A stretch of 64,000 bases of DNA from NCBI RefSeq assembly GCF_017874545.1, contig NZ_JAGGLT010000003.1, positions 1 through 64,000 of the forward strand. The letters are read 5' to 3'. Below, in pieces: positions 44,891 to 57,926 of this stretch (the stretch's first letter is position 1; each line of letters opens with the position of its first letter). Below the pieces are notes generated by a model. It did not search any database, was not told the DNA's origin, and saw only the letters and a program-made list of their open reading frames with translations. A program made the translations under genes and the position numbers. This stretch comes from Thermoanaerobacterium butyriciformans (GTDB lineage: Bacteria > Bacillota > Thermoanaerobacteria > Thermoanaerobacterales > Thermoanaerobacteraceae).

Positions 44891-46810
44891 TTATACCGAT
44901 GTTATTAAAAGATTGATAAAATCTTCGTATGTTTTAGTTTTTAAAAGTGTTTGAAAATATTTTTTATTTGAAATTATTTCTGTCACAAAATCAAATATAT
45001 CTCGAAAAAGGATTCGATCTTCCTCATTGATTGCAAGCATAAAAACAACATTTACCTTATTTTGATTCCAATTGATTGGTGTTGGATGTATCGATACTGC
45101 TATGGCAGTTGAAAAAGCGCTCATTTCTAAGGGATGAGGTATAGCGATATTTAAATATGCGCTAGGACTAATCCTTTCTCTTTCGTAAATCCTTTCTTGG
45201 AAAGATGAGTCTACATAACCGAATTTATTTAAGGCATTAGACAAATAATTTATTGCATCTTCTTTATTTGAAAAGCCGGGATTATAGAAAAACAATTCCC
45301 TTTTAAATATGAATTTAAGCTTTTTCTCTAAAATAGTTCTTAATCTCGCTTTTTTGATTTTTTCAATTTCATTGGCAATAATACTTATATCTTTATTATC
45401 AAAATAATTTGATATGACGATCATTGGGACAGTAAGGCAGATGTTAACATGTATTGTAGATATTACAAGGTCATAATCCGAAAAATTCTTTAACTCATCT
45501 GGAGTGGTAATGACTCCGGACAGTATGACGTCGTTCTCAAAGATCGCATGAATTTTTTTTACTAACTTGAGGTGAGTAGAGTAATAACGAGGGCAGAGTA
45601 CGATTACCTTTACTTTATTTCTTAATGCTTTTTGTTCTTCTATTAAGACACCTATATGCAATGCTATATAGGCAATTTCATCTTCTGATATTACGTAGTC
45701 CGTTTCTTCTGTGATAATATTAGCTATGAAAACTGACACATCGTAAATATATGGATAAGTGTTTTTAATTGTCAAAAGCTGAGGATTTCTTAAATTGATA
45801 TTGTTTTCTAAACGCACAAGCATGTTATATAGATGTAAAGAAAAACGTATCATAAAATCTGGATTATTCAAGTTTATATATAAAGAGTCTTTCATCTTGT
45901 TTTGAATTAATTCCATTAAATTACATATTTTGGGTCCGATAATATCGTTTAGCTGAGGATATTCCAGTTGGGTAATATTTTCATTAACAATACTGGTCGT
46001 TAAGATTAATGCTAGATTATAAAATTCATTGTCCGTAAAATGAACAGGGAAATACTTTTTTAAATCATCACAGATCTCCCTTAATAATTTAGAAACAGTT
46101 TCGGTGATATGAACATTATTTAAGGAATCCAAAACTTCCGGTGTAGTAAGATTTTCCAGGGAACGCTGCATTGTGATTGCTAAGTGTAAAATAAAGTTTA
46201 TCAATGAAAAGTCATTGATAAAATAGTGATTTGCTAAAAGCCTCTCAGTCACTACTTCCTTTATTACCTTTAAATCTAAGTTTTGGAAATATGTTTGAAG
46301 GAGATCTAAACTAATAAAGTTTTCTTTTATCTCGTTATAGATAAGATGTGATATCATCTTTTTTTTATTTTTTTCCAGTCCCTCAATATAGACACAATTA
46401 TTTTTTGTTTTGAATACCAGATCGAAATTTTTTAATTCTGCCTTGATTTTTGATATCTCATTCATCAAAGTCACAGGGGAGATACAGAGCTCGTCTGCTA
46501 ATTCATCAAGGTTTTTTGTTTGTTGCTGAAGCAAGAGAAGTTTAAGTATATATGCTTGTCTGCTTTTTGAAGACTGGGGTATATCGTTATTTGTAAAATT
46601 ATTCAATATATTAGCTAGACGTTCTTTATCTTGTATAAAGTAGCCTTTTCTGGAGGAAAAGATCAAATTGGGATAATTTGTATTGATATTAGATATATAA
46701 GTCTTAACACTGCGAATTGAAAAGCCTAAATCATCTGCTATGCTTGAAGCGGTAACACAGCTTGTCTGATCTTTCAAATAGTTCAATATTTTAAGTTCTT
46801 TTTCTTGCAT
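44891..46810 (-). CDS. BglG/MtlR-type PTS-responsive transcriptional activator
   Basis: 639 residues. An N-terminal HTH (SSIADDLGFSIRSVKTYI) and a second one (LDELADELCISPVTLMNEI) are followed by two PRDs (about 170-400), an EIIB-Gat-like segment (VKVIVLCPRYYSTHLKL) and a C-terminal EIIA-Fru-type domain with His in YLNIAIPHPLEMSAFS. Such proteins activate PTS operons, with activity set by PRD and EIIA/EIIB phosphorylation. It is divergent to the second PTS operon starting at 47009 and is its likely regulator. Confidence 0.9.
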   Translation of the reverse strand: MQEKELKILNYLKDQTSCVTASSIADDLGFSIRSVKTYISNINTNYPNLIFSSRKGYFIQDKERLANILNNFTNNDIPQSSKSRQAYILKLLLLQQQTKNLDELADELCISPVTLMNEISKIKAELKNFDLVFKTKNNCVYIEGLEKNKKKMISHLIYNEIKENFISLDLLQTYFQNLDLKVIKEVVTERLLANHYFINDFSLINFILHLAITMQRSLENLTTPEVLDSLNNVHITETVSKLLREICDDLKKYFPVHFTDNEFYNLALILTTSIVNENITQLEYPQLNDIIGPKICNLMELIQNKMKDSLYINLNNPDFMIRFSLHLYNMLVRLENNINLRNPQLLTIKNTYPYIYDVSVFIANIITEETDYVISEDEIAYIALHIGVLIEEQKALRNKVKVIVLCPRYYSTHLKLVKKIHAIFENDVILSGVITTPDELKNFSDYDLVISTIHVNICLTVPMIVISNYFDNKDISIIANEIEKIKKARLRTILEKKLKFIFKRELFFYNPGFSNKEDAINYLSNALNKFGYVDSSFQERIYERERISPSAYLNIAIPHPLEMSAFSTAIAVSIHPTPINWNQNKVNVVFMLAINEEDRILFRDIFDFVTEIISNKKYFQTLLKTKTYEDFINLLITSV

Positions 46811-47008
46811 AGGAGAGTCTCACCTCTTACATAATACTGTAATTATTACTTATTATATTATAACATAGTAATTTTCAAGAATTTATATTATCAATTGCAC
46901 CGTAAAAGTGCAAAATCAAGAATAGAAATTTGATTGTCCAGCTAGTATAATAAAATCACAGCGATGAGAGATAAGAACAAATGCAGATGGATGGAAGGAG
47001 AGATGTTT

Positions 47009-47311
47009 ATGGATGCAATAGCAAAGAGTATGGAAATCATTGCAAACAGTGGTGAAGGTAAAAGCTTGGCAATGAAAGCAATCAAGCAAGCTCGTGCTGG
47101 CAAATATGAAGAAGCGGAGGCAGACTTAAAGCATGCAGATGAGGCGATTATAAAGGCACATCAGGCCCACAGCGAATTGCTGTTCTATGATGCTGAAAAT
47201 CAGGATTTAAAAATTAATATGTTGTTGGTACATGCAGCAGATCATTTGACTGCAGCAGGTATTATAAAAGAATTGGCAGAAGAGATTATTTATTTGTATA
47301 AGACACGATAG
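47009..47311 (+). CDS. PTS lactose/cellobiose-type IIA component (second system)
   Basis: 100 residues. Phosphorylated His75 lies in MLLVHAADHLTAAG; the N-terminal helix AKSMEIIANSGEGKSLAMKA is typical of the family. ATG 47009 follows GGAAGGAG; the frame is open upstream to 46964 but without a better SD. The sequence is clearly diverged from the first IIA, so this system is not a recent copy of the first. Confidence 0.9.
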   Translation: MDAIAKSMEIIANSGEGKSLAMKAIKQARAGKYEEAEADLKHADEAIIKAHQAHSELLFYDAENQDLKINMLLVHAADHLTAAGIIKELAEEIIYLYKTR

Positions 47312-47344
47312 TTAAGAAATCTATGTTATATTGGGTGGTGTGAT

Positions 47345-47653
47345 ATGTATAAAATTGCTTTGGTGTGTGAAAACGGTGCAAGTACTGGTATGGTAGTCAG
47401 AAAAATGAGAGAAGCCGCAAAAAAACGTGGGATAGAGGCAGAAATTCAAGCTTACCCATATACACAATTAGAAAATTTTATTGAAGAGGTAGATGCTATA
47501 CTTTTAGGTCCACAGATTGCATACAAAAAGGACGTTATTGCAAAAACATTTTCAAAGTATGCGGATAAAATTGATGTTATAAAACCGATGGATTTCGGAA
47601 TGATGAATGGCGAAAAAATTTTGGATGATGCTATTGCGATTATTAAAAAATGA
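47345..47653 (+). CDS. PTS cellobiose-type IIB component (second system)
   Basis: 102 residues. Cys8 in LVCENGASTGMVVRKM is the phosphorylation site; ILLGPQIAYKK and DFGMMNGEKILDDA are family motifs. An unusually long 364-base gap separates it from its IIC gene (48018), unlike the first system. Confidence 0.9.
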   Translation: MYKIALVCENGASTGMVVRKMREAAKKRGIEAEIQAYPYTQLENFIEEVDAILLGPQIAYKKDVIAKTFSKYADKIDVIKPMDFGMMNGEKILDDAIAIIKK

Positions 47654-47865
47654 TTTTTTGCAGTACTTATAAGATTTGTTGAAATTTTATGACTGATTTC
47701 ATGAAAATTTTTTTAAGTATATGATTGCTTACGATTTCAGTATTGACTATATGAAAATAAAGGTATGATGATGTATAGTTTTAGTCTATTGCCATTCATG
47801 AACATCTTTAAAATGGGAATTTCCATCCATATACAATTCTATCTTTTGTATATTATAAGTGCTTA

Positions 47866-47985
47866 ATGACAGAGTGTCAAATCATATTAATTATAGTTTC
47901 AGCTTTGTTTACATCTATACTATGTGTAGCTGCTAATATTAGTTTAACTGTACACATAAATCATGACGATGATGCTGGAGACTAG
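47866..47985 (+). CDS. Possible 39-residue membrane peptide between IIB and IIC
   Basis: ATG 47866 opens a frame MTECQIILIIVSALFTSILC... with one hydrophobic span and an acidic end (HDDDAGD). The SD is poor. A weak promoter-like pair (TTGACT near 47743 and TATGAT, only 15 bases apart) lies upstream. The rest of the 47654-48017 gap shows no other feature. It may be chance or a decayed small gene. Confidence 0.2.
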   Translation: MTECQIILIIVSALFTSILCVAANISLTVHINHDDDAGD

Positions 47986-48017
47986 AAGATAAAAAATATA
48001 TTTTAGGGGGAAAAAAG

Positions 48018-49280
48018 ATGGATAGATTTATAGACGTATTGCAAAAAAGGCTAATGCCTATAGCAAAAAAAATAAGCGACATTAAATTTTTAAGTGCACT
48101 AGGTGCTACATTTCAAATTTTATTGCCAGTTATTTTACTTGGTTCATTTGCTTGCTTAGGAGCATTTTTAAATATCCCAGCATGGCAAAGTTTTGTTAAA
48201 AATACAGGGTTAGCAACTATATTCATGACAATTCAATCTTTAACACTTAGTATTATTGCTTTGTATGTTGCTATTGTATTACCATATCAGTATGCAACGA
48301 AAGTAGGAATGAAACCTCTTTCCGTAACGATTATTAGTTTTATGACATTTTTGTTAATTACTCCACATAAACTATATACTGATATTCCTACCCAATGGTT
48401 AGGGTATCCAGGTTTATTTACTGCGATGCTTATAAGTGCCTTTACCGTAAGATTTACAAAATTGTTGCAAGATAAAAAAATTTATTTACGTATGCCAGAA
48501 GGCGTGCCACCTATAGTAGAAGAATCCTTTGCGAGTTTAGTGCCCGCATTGTTTTCTGCACTTTTGGCAGTGTTTATAGAAGCAGGATTAGCTAAGACAA
48601 GTTTTAGAAGCATTCATCAAGTGATTTATTCACTAATTCAAGTACCACTACAAGGAATTGGATTGTCATATCCAGCTTACCTTCTTGTCCAGATACTAAG
48701 TACCTTGTTTATGTTTTTTGGTATTCATGGCAATGCGGTTTTTAGCATCATTTCACCGTTGACATTAGCTGCATCTGCTGAGAACTTGAAGGCACTGTCA
48801 TCTGGTTTACCTTTACCGAATATTATCACTGATTCATTTTCTGTATTATGTCAACCTGGAGGCATTGGGGGTACATTTGGTCTTGCATTTTTAATGGCGT
48901 TTACTGCAAAGAGTAAGAGATTAAAGACTCTTGGTAAAATGGCGATAATTCCTGCAATTTTTGGTATTAACGAACCATTGTTATTTGGAATACCAATTTT
49001 ATTAAATCCATTATTATTCATTCCTTATATTTTGAATCCGATTATTTGTACAACAATTAGTTATCTTTCAATAGCACTTGGCATTACCCCGAGATTATCC
49101 GGTGTTATAGTAAACTGGACTATGCCGCAGATTGTTTCAGGTTTTCTTGCGCAAGGTGTGCCGACAGCAATTTTACAAATAGTATTGATTATTATAACAA
49201 CTTTAATATGGATTCCGTTTTTTAAGATGGTAGATAGACAAATTATGTTGGAAGAAACAGAAGAAACATTAGTAAAATAA
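48018..49280 (+). CDS. PTS cellobiose-type IIC permease (second system)
   Basis: 420 residues, about ten helices, start after GGGGG. Motifs FGIHGNAVFSIISPL and FGINEPLLFGIPILLNP (sugar-binding NEP) are present, with the GGIGGTFGL segment. It is related to, but well diverged from, the first IIC. With GH1 copy 2 and an ene-reductase downstream, a related but distinct beta-glucoside is the likely substrate. Confidence 0.9.
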   Translation: MDRFIDVLQKRLMPIAKKISDIKFLSALGATFQILLPVILLGSFACLGAFLNIPAWQSFVKNTGLATIFMTIQSLTLSIIALYVAIVLPYQYATKVGMKPLSVTIISFMTFLLITPHKLYTDIPTQWLGYPGLFTAMLISAFTVRFTKLLQDKKIYLRMPEGVPPIVEESFASLVPALFSALLAVFIEAGLAKTSFRSIHQVIYSLIQVPLQGIGLSYPAYLLVQILSTLFMFFGIHGNAVFSIISPLTLAASAENLKALSSGLPLPNIITDSFSVLCQPGGIGGTFGLAFLMAFTAKSKRLKTLGKMAIIPAIFGINEPLLFGIPILLNPLLFIPYILNPIICTTISYLSIALGITPRLSGVIVNWTMPQIVSGFLAQGVPTAILQIVLIIITTLIWIPFFKMVDRQIMLEETEETLVK

Positions 49281-49294
49281 ATTAAATTGTTTAT

Positions 49295-49325
49295 AAGAGG
49301 GGCGATGAAGCCATCTCTTCTTTTT
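49295..49325 (+). terminator. Terminator after the second IIC
   Basis: AAGAG..GGC / GCC..CTCTT stem with one bulge on each side, followed by CTTTTT. Confidence 0.7.
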
Positions 49326-49384
49326 ATCAGTACAACTCAATTATTAAGTAACTTTCATTTTGACAAGCAATTAAGACTAGTTAA

Positions 49385-49522
49385 TGGGATGTGCTAAAAG
49401 TCTGTATTGACATTATTCTGGAAAGAATAGAGAAAACCACTGTAGATTTTGGCTATATGGACAAAATGACGTATGAAAAGGTAAATTATAGAGTTTTAAT
49501 GGAATATTTATTGGTGATATAA
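49385..49522 (+). pseudogene. Unidentified gene fragment before the ene-reductase
   Basis: A 45-codon frame (WDVLKVCIDIILERIEK ... NYRVLMEYLLVI) ends at TAA 49520-49522. It has no clear start or SD, and amino-acid composition looks like real protein rather than chance. It may be the tail of a lost gene. I do not recognise it. Confidence 0.25.
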
Positions 49523-49568
49523 AAAAGTAATCGTCTATATGCGAAAACTTAAATTTAGGAGGAATATT

Positions 49569-52909
<3,341 letters not shown>

Positions 52910-52955
52910 ATTAATTTCTTAGGTTAATTAAAGAAAATAATTGATATTCCAATAT

Positions 52956-52998
52956 AAAAAATGTTAGTGCTGAAGCTTTGCTTACGCGCTAACATTTT
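52956..52998 (+). terminator. Terminator of the second PTS operon
   Basis: AAAAATGTTAG (52956-52966) pairs with CTAACATTTTT (52988-52998). The rest of the gap to the LacI gene is AT-rich with no recognisable feature. Confidence 0.85.
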
Positions 52999-53213
52999 TC
53001 ATATCATGATTTTGCCAGTGAGCTTATTCTATGTAATTTTGCCTGCTAGCATGGTAAATAATAGTGGGAGAATGAATTAAAGCTAATATTATTCTAAAAA
53101 ATTATATAAAAAATTTATATAAAAATTTTACATAATTTACTTGATATATTTAGTAAATTATATTAAAATTATAATGAACTTTAAATAATATAAATTAATA
53201 TAGATATGTCGAG

Positions 53214-54233
53214 GTGGTTAGAATTAATATATCAGATATAGCATCAATAGTTGGAGTATCTCCTGCAACGGTTTCAAACGCACTTAATGGTAAAAGCGGT
53301 GTAAGCGAAGAAACAAGACAGAAAATAATAAAAATTGCTAGAGAATATGGCTATTTTAAGGATAATATTTTCAATACTTTGCAAAAAACTATTAGATTTA
53401 TTATGTATAAAAAGCATGGCTTTGTCGTTTGCGATACGCCTTTTTTCACTTCTCTTATAGAAGGCATAACAAAAGAATCTAAAGCACAAGGATATGAATT
53501 GTTAATATCGCATGTAAATTTTAATGAGAAAGATAATAAAGAATTAATAGAAACCATTGAAAAAGATTATTCTGAAGGCATATTAATTTTGGCGACTGAA
53601 ATGACAAGTGAAGATTTACTGGTATTAAAAAATGTTAATGTTCCGATTGTAATGCTTGATAGTTATTTTAAAAATAGCGATTTTGATTCTGTTTTAATAA
53701 ATAATGTAGATGCTGCGTATAAAGCTACAGAATATTTAATCATGAATGGACATACTAATATAGGATATCTTCATAGTTCGGTGCATATTAATAACTTTTA
53801 TTATAGAAGAAGAGGATACTTAGAGGCTTTAACTGACTATGCTTTAAAAGCGGATAAAAAGTTTGAGGTTCCTTTAGAGCCAACAGCAGAAGGTTCATAC
53901 CGTGATATGTCTCTTTATTTAAAACAAAAGAATGTAGCATTGCCTACAGCTTTTTTTGCCGATAATGATATCATTGCTCTAGGTGCAATGAGGGCGTTAA
54001 AAGAAAGCGGTATAAAAATACCAGAAGATATTTCTATTATAGGTTTTGATGATATGCCTTTTTGCGAAATTTCAAGCCCGAAGTTAACTACACTAAAAGT
54101 ATTTAAGCAAGAAATGGGTAAAGCTGCTGTCAGGAGATTAGTTGATAAGATAAAAGAAAATGATAATAGTATACAAAAAATTGAAATAAATACACAATTA
54201 GTAATAAGAGAAAGCGTCTTAAAAATTAATTAA
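53214..54233 (+). CDS. LacI family transcriptional regulator
   Basis: About 339 residues. The HTH and hinge are NISDIASIVGVSPATVSNALNGKSGVSEE, followed by a periplasmic-binding-protein-like sugar domain. Start choice is odd: GTG 53214 sits inside GAGGTGG, while ATT 53223 has that SD at about 6 bases and would give a normal LacI start (NISDIA). It precedes and probably controls the isomerase/transketolase/kinase/ABC operon that starts 365 bases later. Confidence 0.88.
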   Translation: MVRINISDIASIVGVSPATVSNALNGKSGVSEETRQKIIKIAREYGYFKDNIFNTLQKTIRFIMYKKHGFVVCDTPFFTSLIEGITKESKAQGYELLISHVNFNEKDNKELIETIEKDYSEGILILATEMTSEDLLVLKNVNVPIVMLDSYFKNSDFDSVLINNVDAAYKATEYLIMNGHTNIGYLHSSVHINNFYYRRRGYLEALTDYALKADKKFEVPLEPTAEGSYRDMSLYLKQKNVALPTAFFADNDIIALGAMRALKESGIKIPEDISIIGFDDMPFCEISSPKLTTLKVFKQEMGKAAVRRLVDKIKENDNSIQKIEINTQLVIRESVLKIN

Positions 54234-54281
54234 ATATATTAAGTAATTATTAAATATATTTTTTAATTAACTTACTTAAAC

Positions 54282-54388
54282 AAAGATTTATATGTAAAAC
54301 AAATAAATCTTTACAAATATTTTAAATATGCGTATTGTAATGGCTCTATTATTTTAGTAGAAAAACAAATAGAGCTTTATTTTTTTAT
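54282..54388 (+). terminator. Tandem hairpins ending the lacI transcript
   Basis: A perfect 10-base-pair inverted repeat AAAGATTTAT (54282-54291)/ATAAATCTTT (54303-54312) is followed by a terminator GCTCTATT (54343-54350)/AATAGAGC (54368-54375) with a long T-run. Confidence 0.75.
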
Positions 54389-54472
54389 TTAAAATTTAAT
54401 ATTTGAACTAATTTGTATGATTAAAATATAAATATTAGCTATAAAAATGATAAAAAATTTTATATAAAACAG

Positions 54473-54501
54473 TTGAATTTTATATAAATATATATTATAA
54501 T
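54473..54501 (+). promoter_or_regulatory. Promoter of the candidate apiose operon
   Basis: TTGAAT (54473-54478), 17 bases, TATAAT (54496-54501). An inverted repeat TTAATC (54515-54520)/GATTAA (54527-54532) lies just after the predicted start and could be a LacI-family operator, although it lacks the usual central CG. Confidence 0.65.
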
Positions 54502-54598
54502 AAAAGTGAAAAAATTAATCTAAATTGATTAAAAAATTAAGTAAAGAATCTTTAAGCACATCTATATGCACACCTATTATGGTGAAGGAGGATTTTGG

Positions 54599-56026
54599 AT
54601 GGAAGATAGAGTTAAAATGGGTTTTTTGCCAACAAGGCGAAATGTTTTTAGTAAGGAAGATGCACTCAAATATAAAAGCTTAATAAGAAATAAAATTGAA
54701 AATTATAATATTGATATTGTTGATATTGAAGATATCAACGATGAAGGATTATTATCAGATAATGGTGATGATATAAAAAAAGTAATTTATAAGTTCAAAA
54801 ATGAAAACGTTGATGCGATTTTTGTTCCCCACTGCAATTTTGGCACGGAAGACGCTGTTGCCAAGGTTGCGAAAGAAATAAATAAACCAATGTTACTGTG
54901 GGGACCAAGGGATGAAGCACCACTTGATGATGGAATGCGTCTTAGAGATACTCAGTGTGGATTATTTGCAACTGGAAAGATACTGCGGAGATTCAATGTA
55001 CCATTTTCTTATTTAGTAAATAGTTATTTGGATGATTTATCTTTTGATAGAGGATTTAAGAATTTTATTTCTGTAGCAAATGTTGTGAAGAAATTTAATA
55101 GCCTTAAAATATTGCAAATTTCAACAAGACCAGAAGGCTTTTGGACGATGATTTACAATGAGGGTGAATTATTAGAACGTTTTGGCATTCAAATTACCCC
55201 TATTACTTTAAAAGATGTTGAACAGAAGACTTTGTCTGTTGAGAAGGAAGATGGTACCGAATTAAAAACGACAATAGACTTTATAAAATCGAAATTTGAT
55301 TGCACTGAAGTAAGTGATTCAGATGTTAAAAGGGTAGCAGCTTTTAAAGTTGCATTAAATAGATTAATAAAAGAAAAAGGTTGTTCTGCAGTTGCTATAC
55401 AGTGTTGGACTGCATTACAGGTAAGTTTAGGAATCATGCCTTGTTTAGTAAATGGATTATTAACGGATGAAGGTATTCCTGTCACATGCGAAACGGATGT
55501 TCATGGAGCAATAAGTGCAGTCATAGCTCAGGCTGCATCAATGGATTCTGCAGTTCCGTTTTTTGCAGATCTTACAATAAGACATCCGGAAAATGAAAAT
55601 GGAGAGCTGTTATTTCATTGTGGAAATTTCCCTCCATCTCTGTGTTCCAATGATGATAAACCTAAATTTAAACACCATTTCTTATTTGAATCACATGCAC
55701 CTGGTACGGCTGAATTCGAAATCAAAGGTGGAGATATCTCCATAGTAAGATTTGATGGTGATCATGGAGAATATTCTTTGCTTTTAGGGAAAGCTAAAGG
55801 AATTAAAGGACCGTATACCAGAGGTACATACCTATGGGTTGAAGTAAATGATTGGCCAATGTGGGAAGAAAAATTAGTTAAGGGACCTTATGTTCATCAC
55901 TGCGTAGGAATACATCATGACGTCATTCCAGTTTTATATGAAGCATGTAATTTTATTCCTGGTTTGAGGCCAGATCCTGTCGATCCATCTGAACAAGAAA
56001 TTAAAGAATTTTTAAGAGGAAGATAA
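54599..56026 (+). CDS. L-fucose/L-arabinose isomerase-like sugar isomerase
   Basis: 475 residues from ATG 54599 after GGAGG. The N-terminal Rossmann-like region VDAIFVPHCNFGTEDAVA and LLWGPRDEAP near 90-110 are characteristic of the FucI/AraA-like group. C-terminal acidic and histidine residues (CETDVHGAIS near 300, HHCVGIHHDV near 443) can hold Mn2+. It would convert an aldose to a ketose. Position before transketolase and FGGY kinase genes suggests the first catabolic step for the imported sugar. D-apiose to D-apulose is my favoured guess. Confidence 0.8.
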   Translation: MEDRVKMGFLPTRRNVFSKEDALKYKSLIRNKIENYNIDIVDIEDINDEGLLSDNGDDIKKVIYKFKNENVDAIFVPHCNFGTEDAVAKVAKEINKPMLLWGPRDEAPLDDGMRLRDTQCGLFATGKILRRFNVPFSYLVNSYLDDLSFDRGFKNFISVANVVKKFNSLKILQISTRPEGFWTMIYNEGELLERFGIQITPITLKDVEQKTLSVEKEDGTELKTTIDFIKSKFDCTEVSDSDVKRVAAFKVALNRLIKEKGCSAVAIQCWTALQVSLGIMPCLVNGLLTDEGIPVTCETDVHGAISAVIAQAASMDSAVPFFADLTIRHPENENGELLFHCGNFPPSLCSNDDKPKFKHHFLFESHAPGTAEFEIKGGDISIVRFDGDHGEYSLLLGKAKGIKGPYTRGTYLWVEVNDWPMWEEKLVKGPYVHHCVGIHHDVIPVLYEACNFIPGLRPDPVDPSEQEIKEFLRGR

Positions 56027-56149
56027 TAATATAGTAGATAGTTTCGAAATTTTGTGAATTTATAAATTTAAAAACCGTCTAATACAAATAAAGAACGTCT
56101 GTAAAGATAAATTTCAAATTTATATTGTTTTACTTTTGAGGTGATATAA

Positions 56150-57001
56150 TTGAATGATGTTTTAGATCTAAAGATAAAAGCTACACAAATTCGACTTGAT
56201 TTAATTAATATGATTTATGAATCTAAATCTGGACATATTGGTGGTTCACTTTCGTCTGCAGATATACTTACAGTATTGTACTATAATGTAATGAATATAG
56301 ATCCTAATAATCCAAATTGGGAAGAAAGAGATAGATTCATTTTAAGTAAGGGACATTCAGTAGAGGCGTATTATAGTGTTCTTGCCGATAAAGGATATTT
56401 TCCAAAGGAAGAATTAAAGACGTATTGCAAATTTGGCACAAGGCTTATTGGACATCCAAATAATAAAATACCGGGTATAGAAATGAACACGGGAGCACTT
56501 GGACATGGATTGTCTATAGCAGTTGGTATGGCGTTAGGTGCAAAAATGGATAATAAATCTTTCCGTGTGTTTACTCTTATGGGAGATGGAGAACTTGCTG
56601 AAGGTTCCAATTGGGAGGCTGCTATGGCTGCATCTCACTATAAATTAAATAATCTTATAGGAATTGTTGATAGGAATAAACTTCAAATTAGTGGAAATAC
56701 AGAAGAAGTAATGTCTCTTGAACCACTGGAAGATAAATGGAAAAGCTTTGGTTGGGATGTATTAACTACTGATGGCAATGATATTGAAAAACTTATAGAT
56801 ACTTTTAATGCGGCTATAGCATCTGCTAATGATAAGCCTAAACTCATATTAGCTTATACAACAAAAGGCAAAGGAGTAAAATTTATAGAAAATAAAGCAA
56901 ATTGGCACCACCGAGTTCCTACTGAAGAAGAATATAAAGCTGCAATTTCTGAGTTGCAAGAGCTAATGGAGGTATATTTGAATGAACAAAATATCAAATA
57001 A
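56150..57001 (+). CDS. Split transketolase, N-terminal TPP subunit (candidate ketose-4-phosphate transketolase A)
   Basis: 283 residues from TTG 56150 behind GAGGTGA. SKSGHIGGSLSSAD near 24-37, LSKGHSVEA near 64, and GDGELAEGSNWEAAM (TPP site, about 148-162) with the NN pair following. It overlaps its C-terminal partner by 20 bases. In the apiose pathway a two-subunit transketolase (AptA/AptB) cleaves D-apulose-4-phosphate with glyceraldehyde-3-phosphate as acceptor. The neighbouring genes make this a good candidate. Confidence 0.88.
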   Translation: MNDVLDLKIKATQIRLDLINMIYESKSGHIGGSLSSADILTVLYYNVMNIDPNNPNWEERDRFILSKGHSVEAYYSVLADKGYFPKEELKTYCKFGTRLIGHPNNKIPGIEMNTGALGHGLSIAVGMALGAKMDNKSFRVFTLMGDGELAEGSNWEAAMAASHYKLNNLIGIVDRNKLQISGNTEEVMSLEPLEDKWKSFGWDVLTTDGNDIEKLIDTFNAAIASANDKPKLILAYTTKGKGVKFIENKANWHHRVPTEEEYKAAISELQELMEVYLNEQNIK

Positions 57002-57914
57002 AGAAGTTATTAGTGATGTATTATCTAGAGTAGCAGGGGTTGATAAGGATATCATTGTATTAGCTAGTGATTCAAGAGGTTCTGCCTCTATGACTAGCTT
57101 TGCTGAGAAATATCCACAGCAATTTGTAGAAGTAGGAATTGCGGAGCAGAATTTGGTAGGTATAGCTGCAGGATTAGCATCAGTAGGTAAGAAACCATTT
57201 ATAACTTCGCCTGCATGCTTTTTGACAATGAGAAGTATAGAGCAGGTAAAACTTGATGTAGCTTATTCCCAAATGAATGTAAAAATTGTAGGTATAAGTG
57301 GTGGAGTAAGTTATGGGGCATTAGGTATGTCACATCATTCTCTACAGGATATAGCTGTAATGAGAGCTATACCAGGTATTAGTATTATTATACCTGCTGA
57401 TAGATATGAAACTGAGAAAATGATGTCAAGTTTATTAGATTATGAAGGACCTGTTTATGTAAGGGTAGGCAGAAACCCAGTAGAAGATGTTTACAGTGAT
57501 TTAAATTATAATTATGAAATCGGGAAAGCAATTGTTATGAGACAGGGGAATGACATAACGATAATTGCAACAGGAGAAACAGTAAAAATAGCAGTTGATG
57601 CATCTGACAAATTAAAAGAAGAAGGTATAGGTTGTCGGGTTTTAAACATGCATACTATTAAACCTCTTGATGAAGAAGCTATTATAAAAGCAGCACATGA
57701 AACTGGTCGCATTATCACAATAGAGGAACATAGCATATTTGGTGGGTTAGGTGCTGCTGTAGCTGAAGTAGTAGTACAAAATAAACCAGTGCCAATGAAG
57801 ATATTAGGCATACCAGATGAACCAGCCATAGCAGGAAATAGCAAACAAATTTTCGATTATTATGGTTTATCAGTATCAAATTTATACAATGTTTCAATGT
57901 CATTACTTAAATAG
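56982..57914 (+). CDS. Split transketolase, C-terminal subunit (candidate ketose-4-phosphate transketolase B)
   Basis: 310 residues, ATG after GGAGG inside the preceding gene. PYR domain glutamate in VGIAEQNLVGIAAG (about residue 50), and a C-terminal domain from about 180 (MRQGNDITIIATGE). It completes the enzyme. The kinase gene follows after 12 bases, so all three are co-translated. Confidence 0.88.
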   Translation: MNKISNKEVISDVLSRVAGVDKDIIVLASDSRGSASMTSFAEKYPQQFVEVGIAEQNLVGIAAGLASVGKKPFITSPACFLTMRSIEQVKLDVAYSQMNVKIVGISGGVSYGALGMSHHSLQDIAVMRAIPGISIIIPADRYETEKMMSSLLDYEGPVYVRVGRNPVEDVYSDLNYNYEIGKAIVMRQGNDITIIATGETVKIAVDASDKLKEEGIGCRVLNMHTIKPLDEEAIIKAAHETGRIITIEEHSIFGGLGAAVAEVVVQNKPVPMKILGIPDEPAIAGNSKQIFDYYGLSVSNLYNVSMSLLK

Positions 57915-57926
57915 GAAGTGATACGT

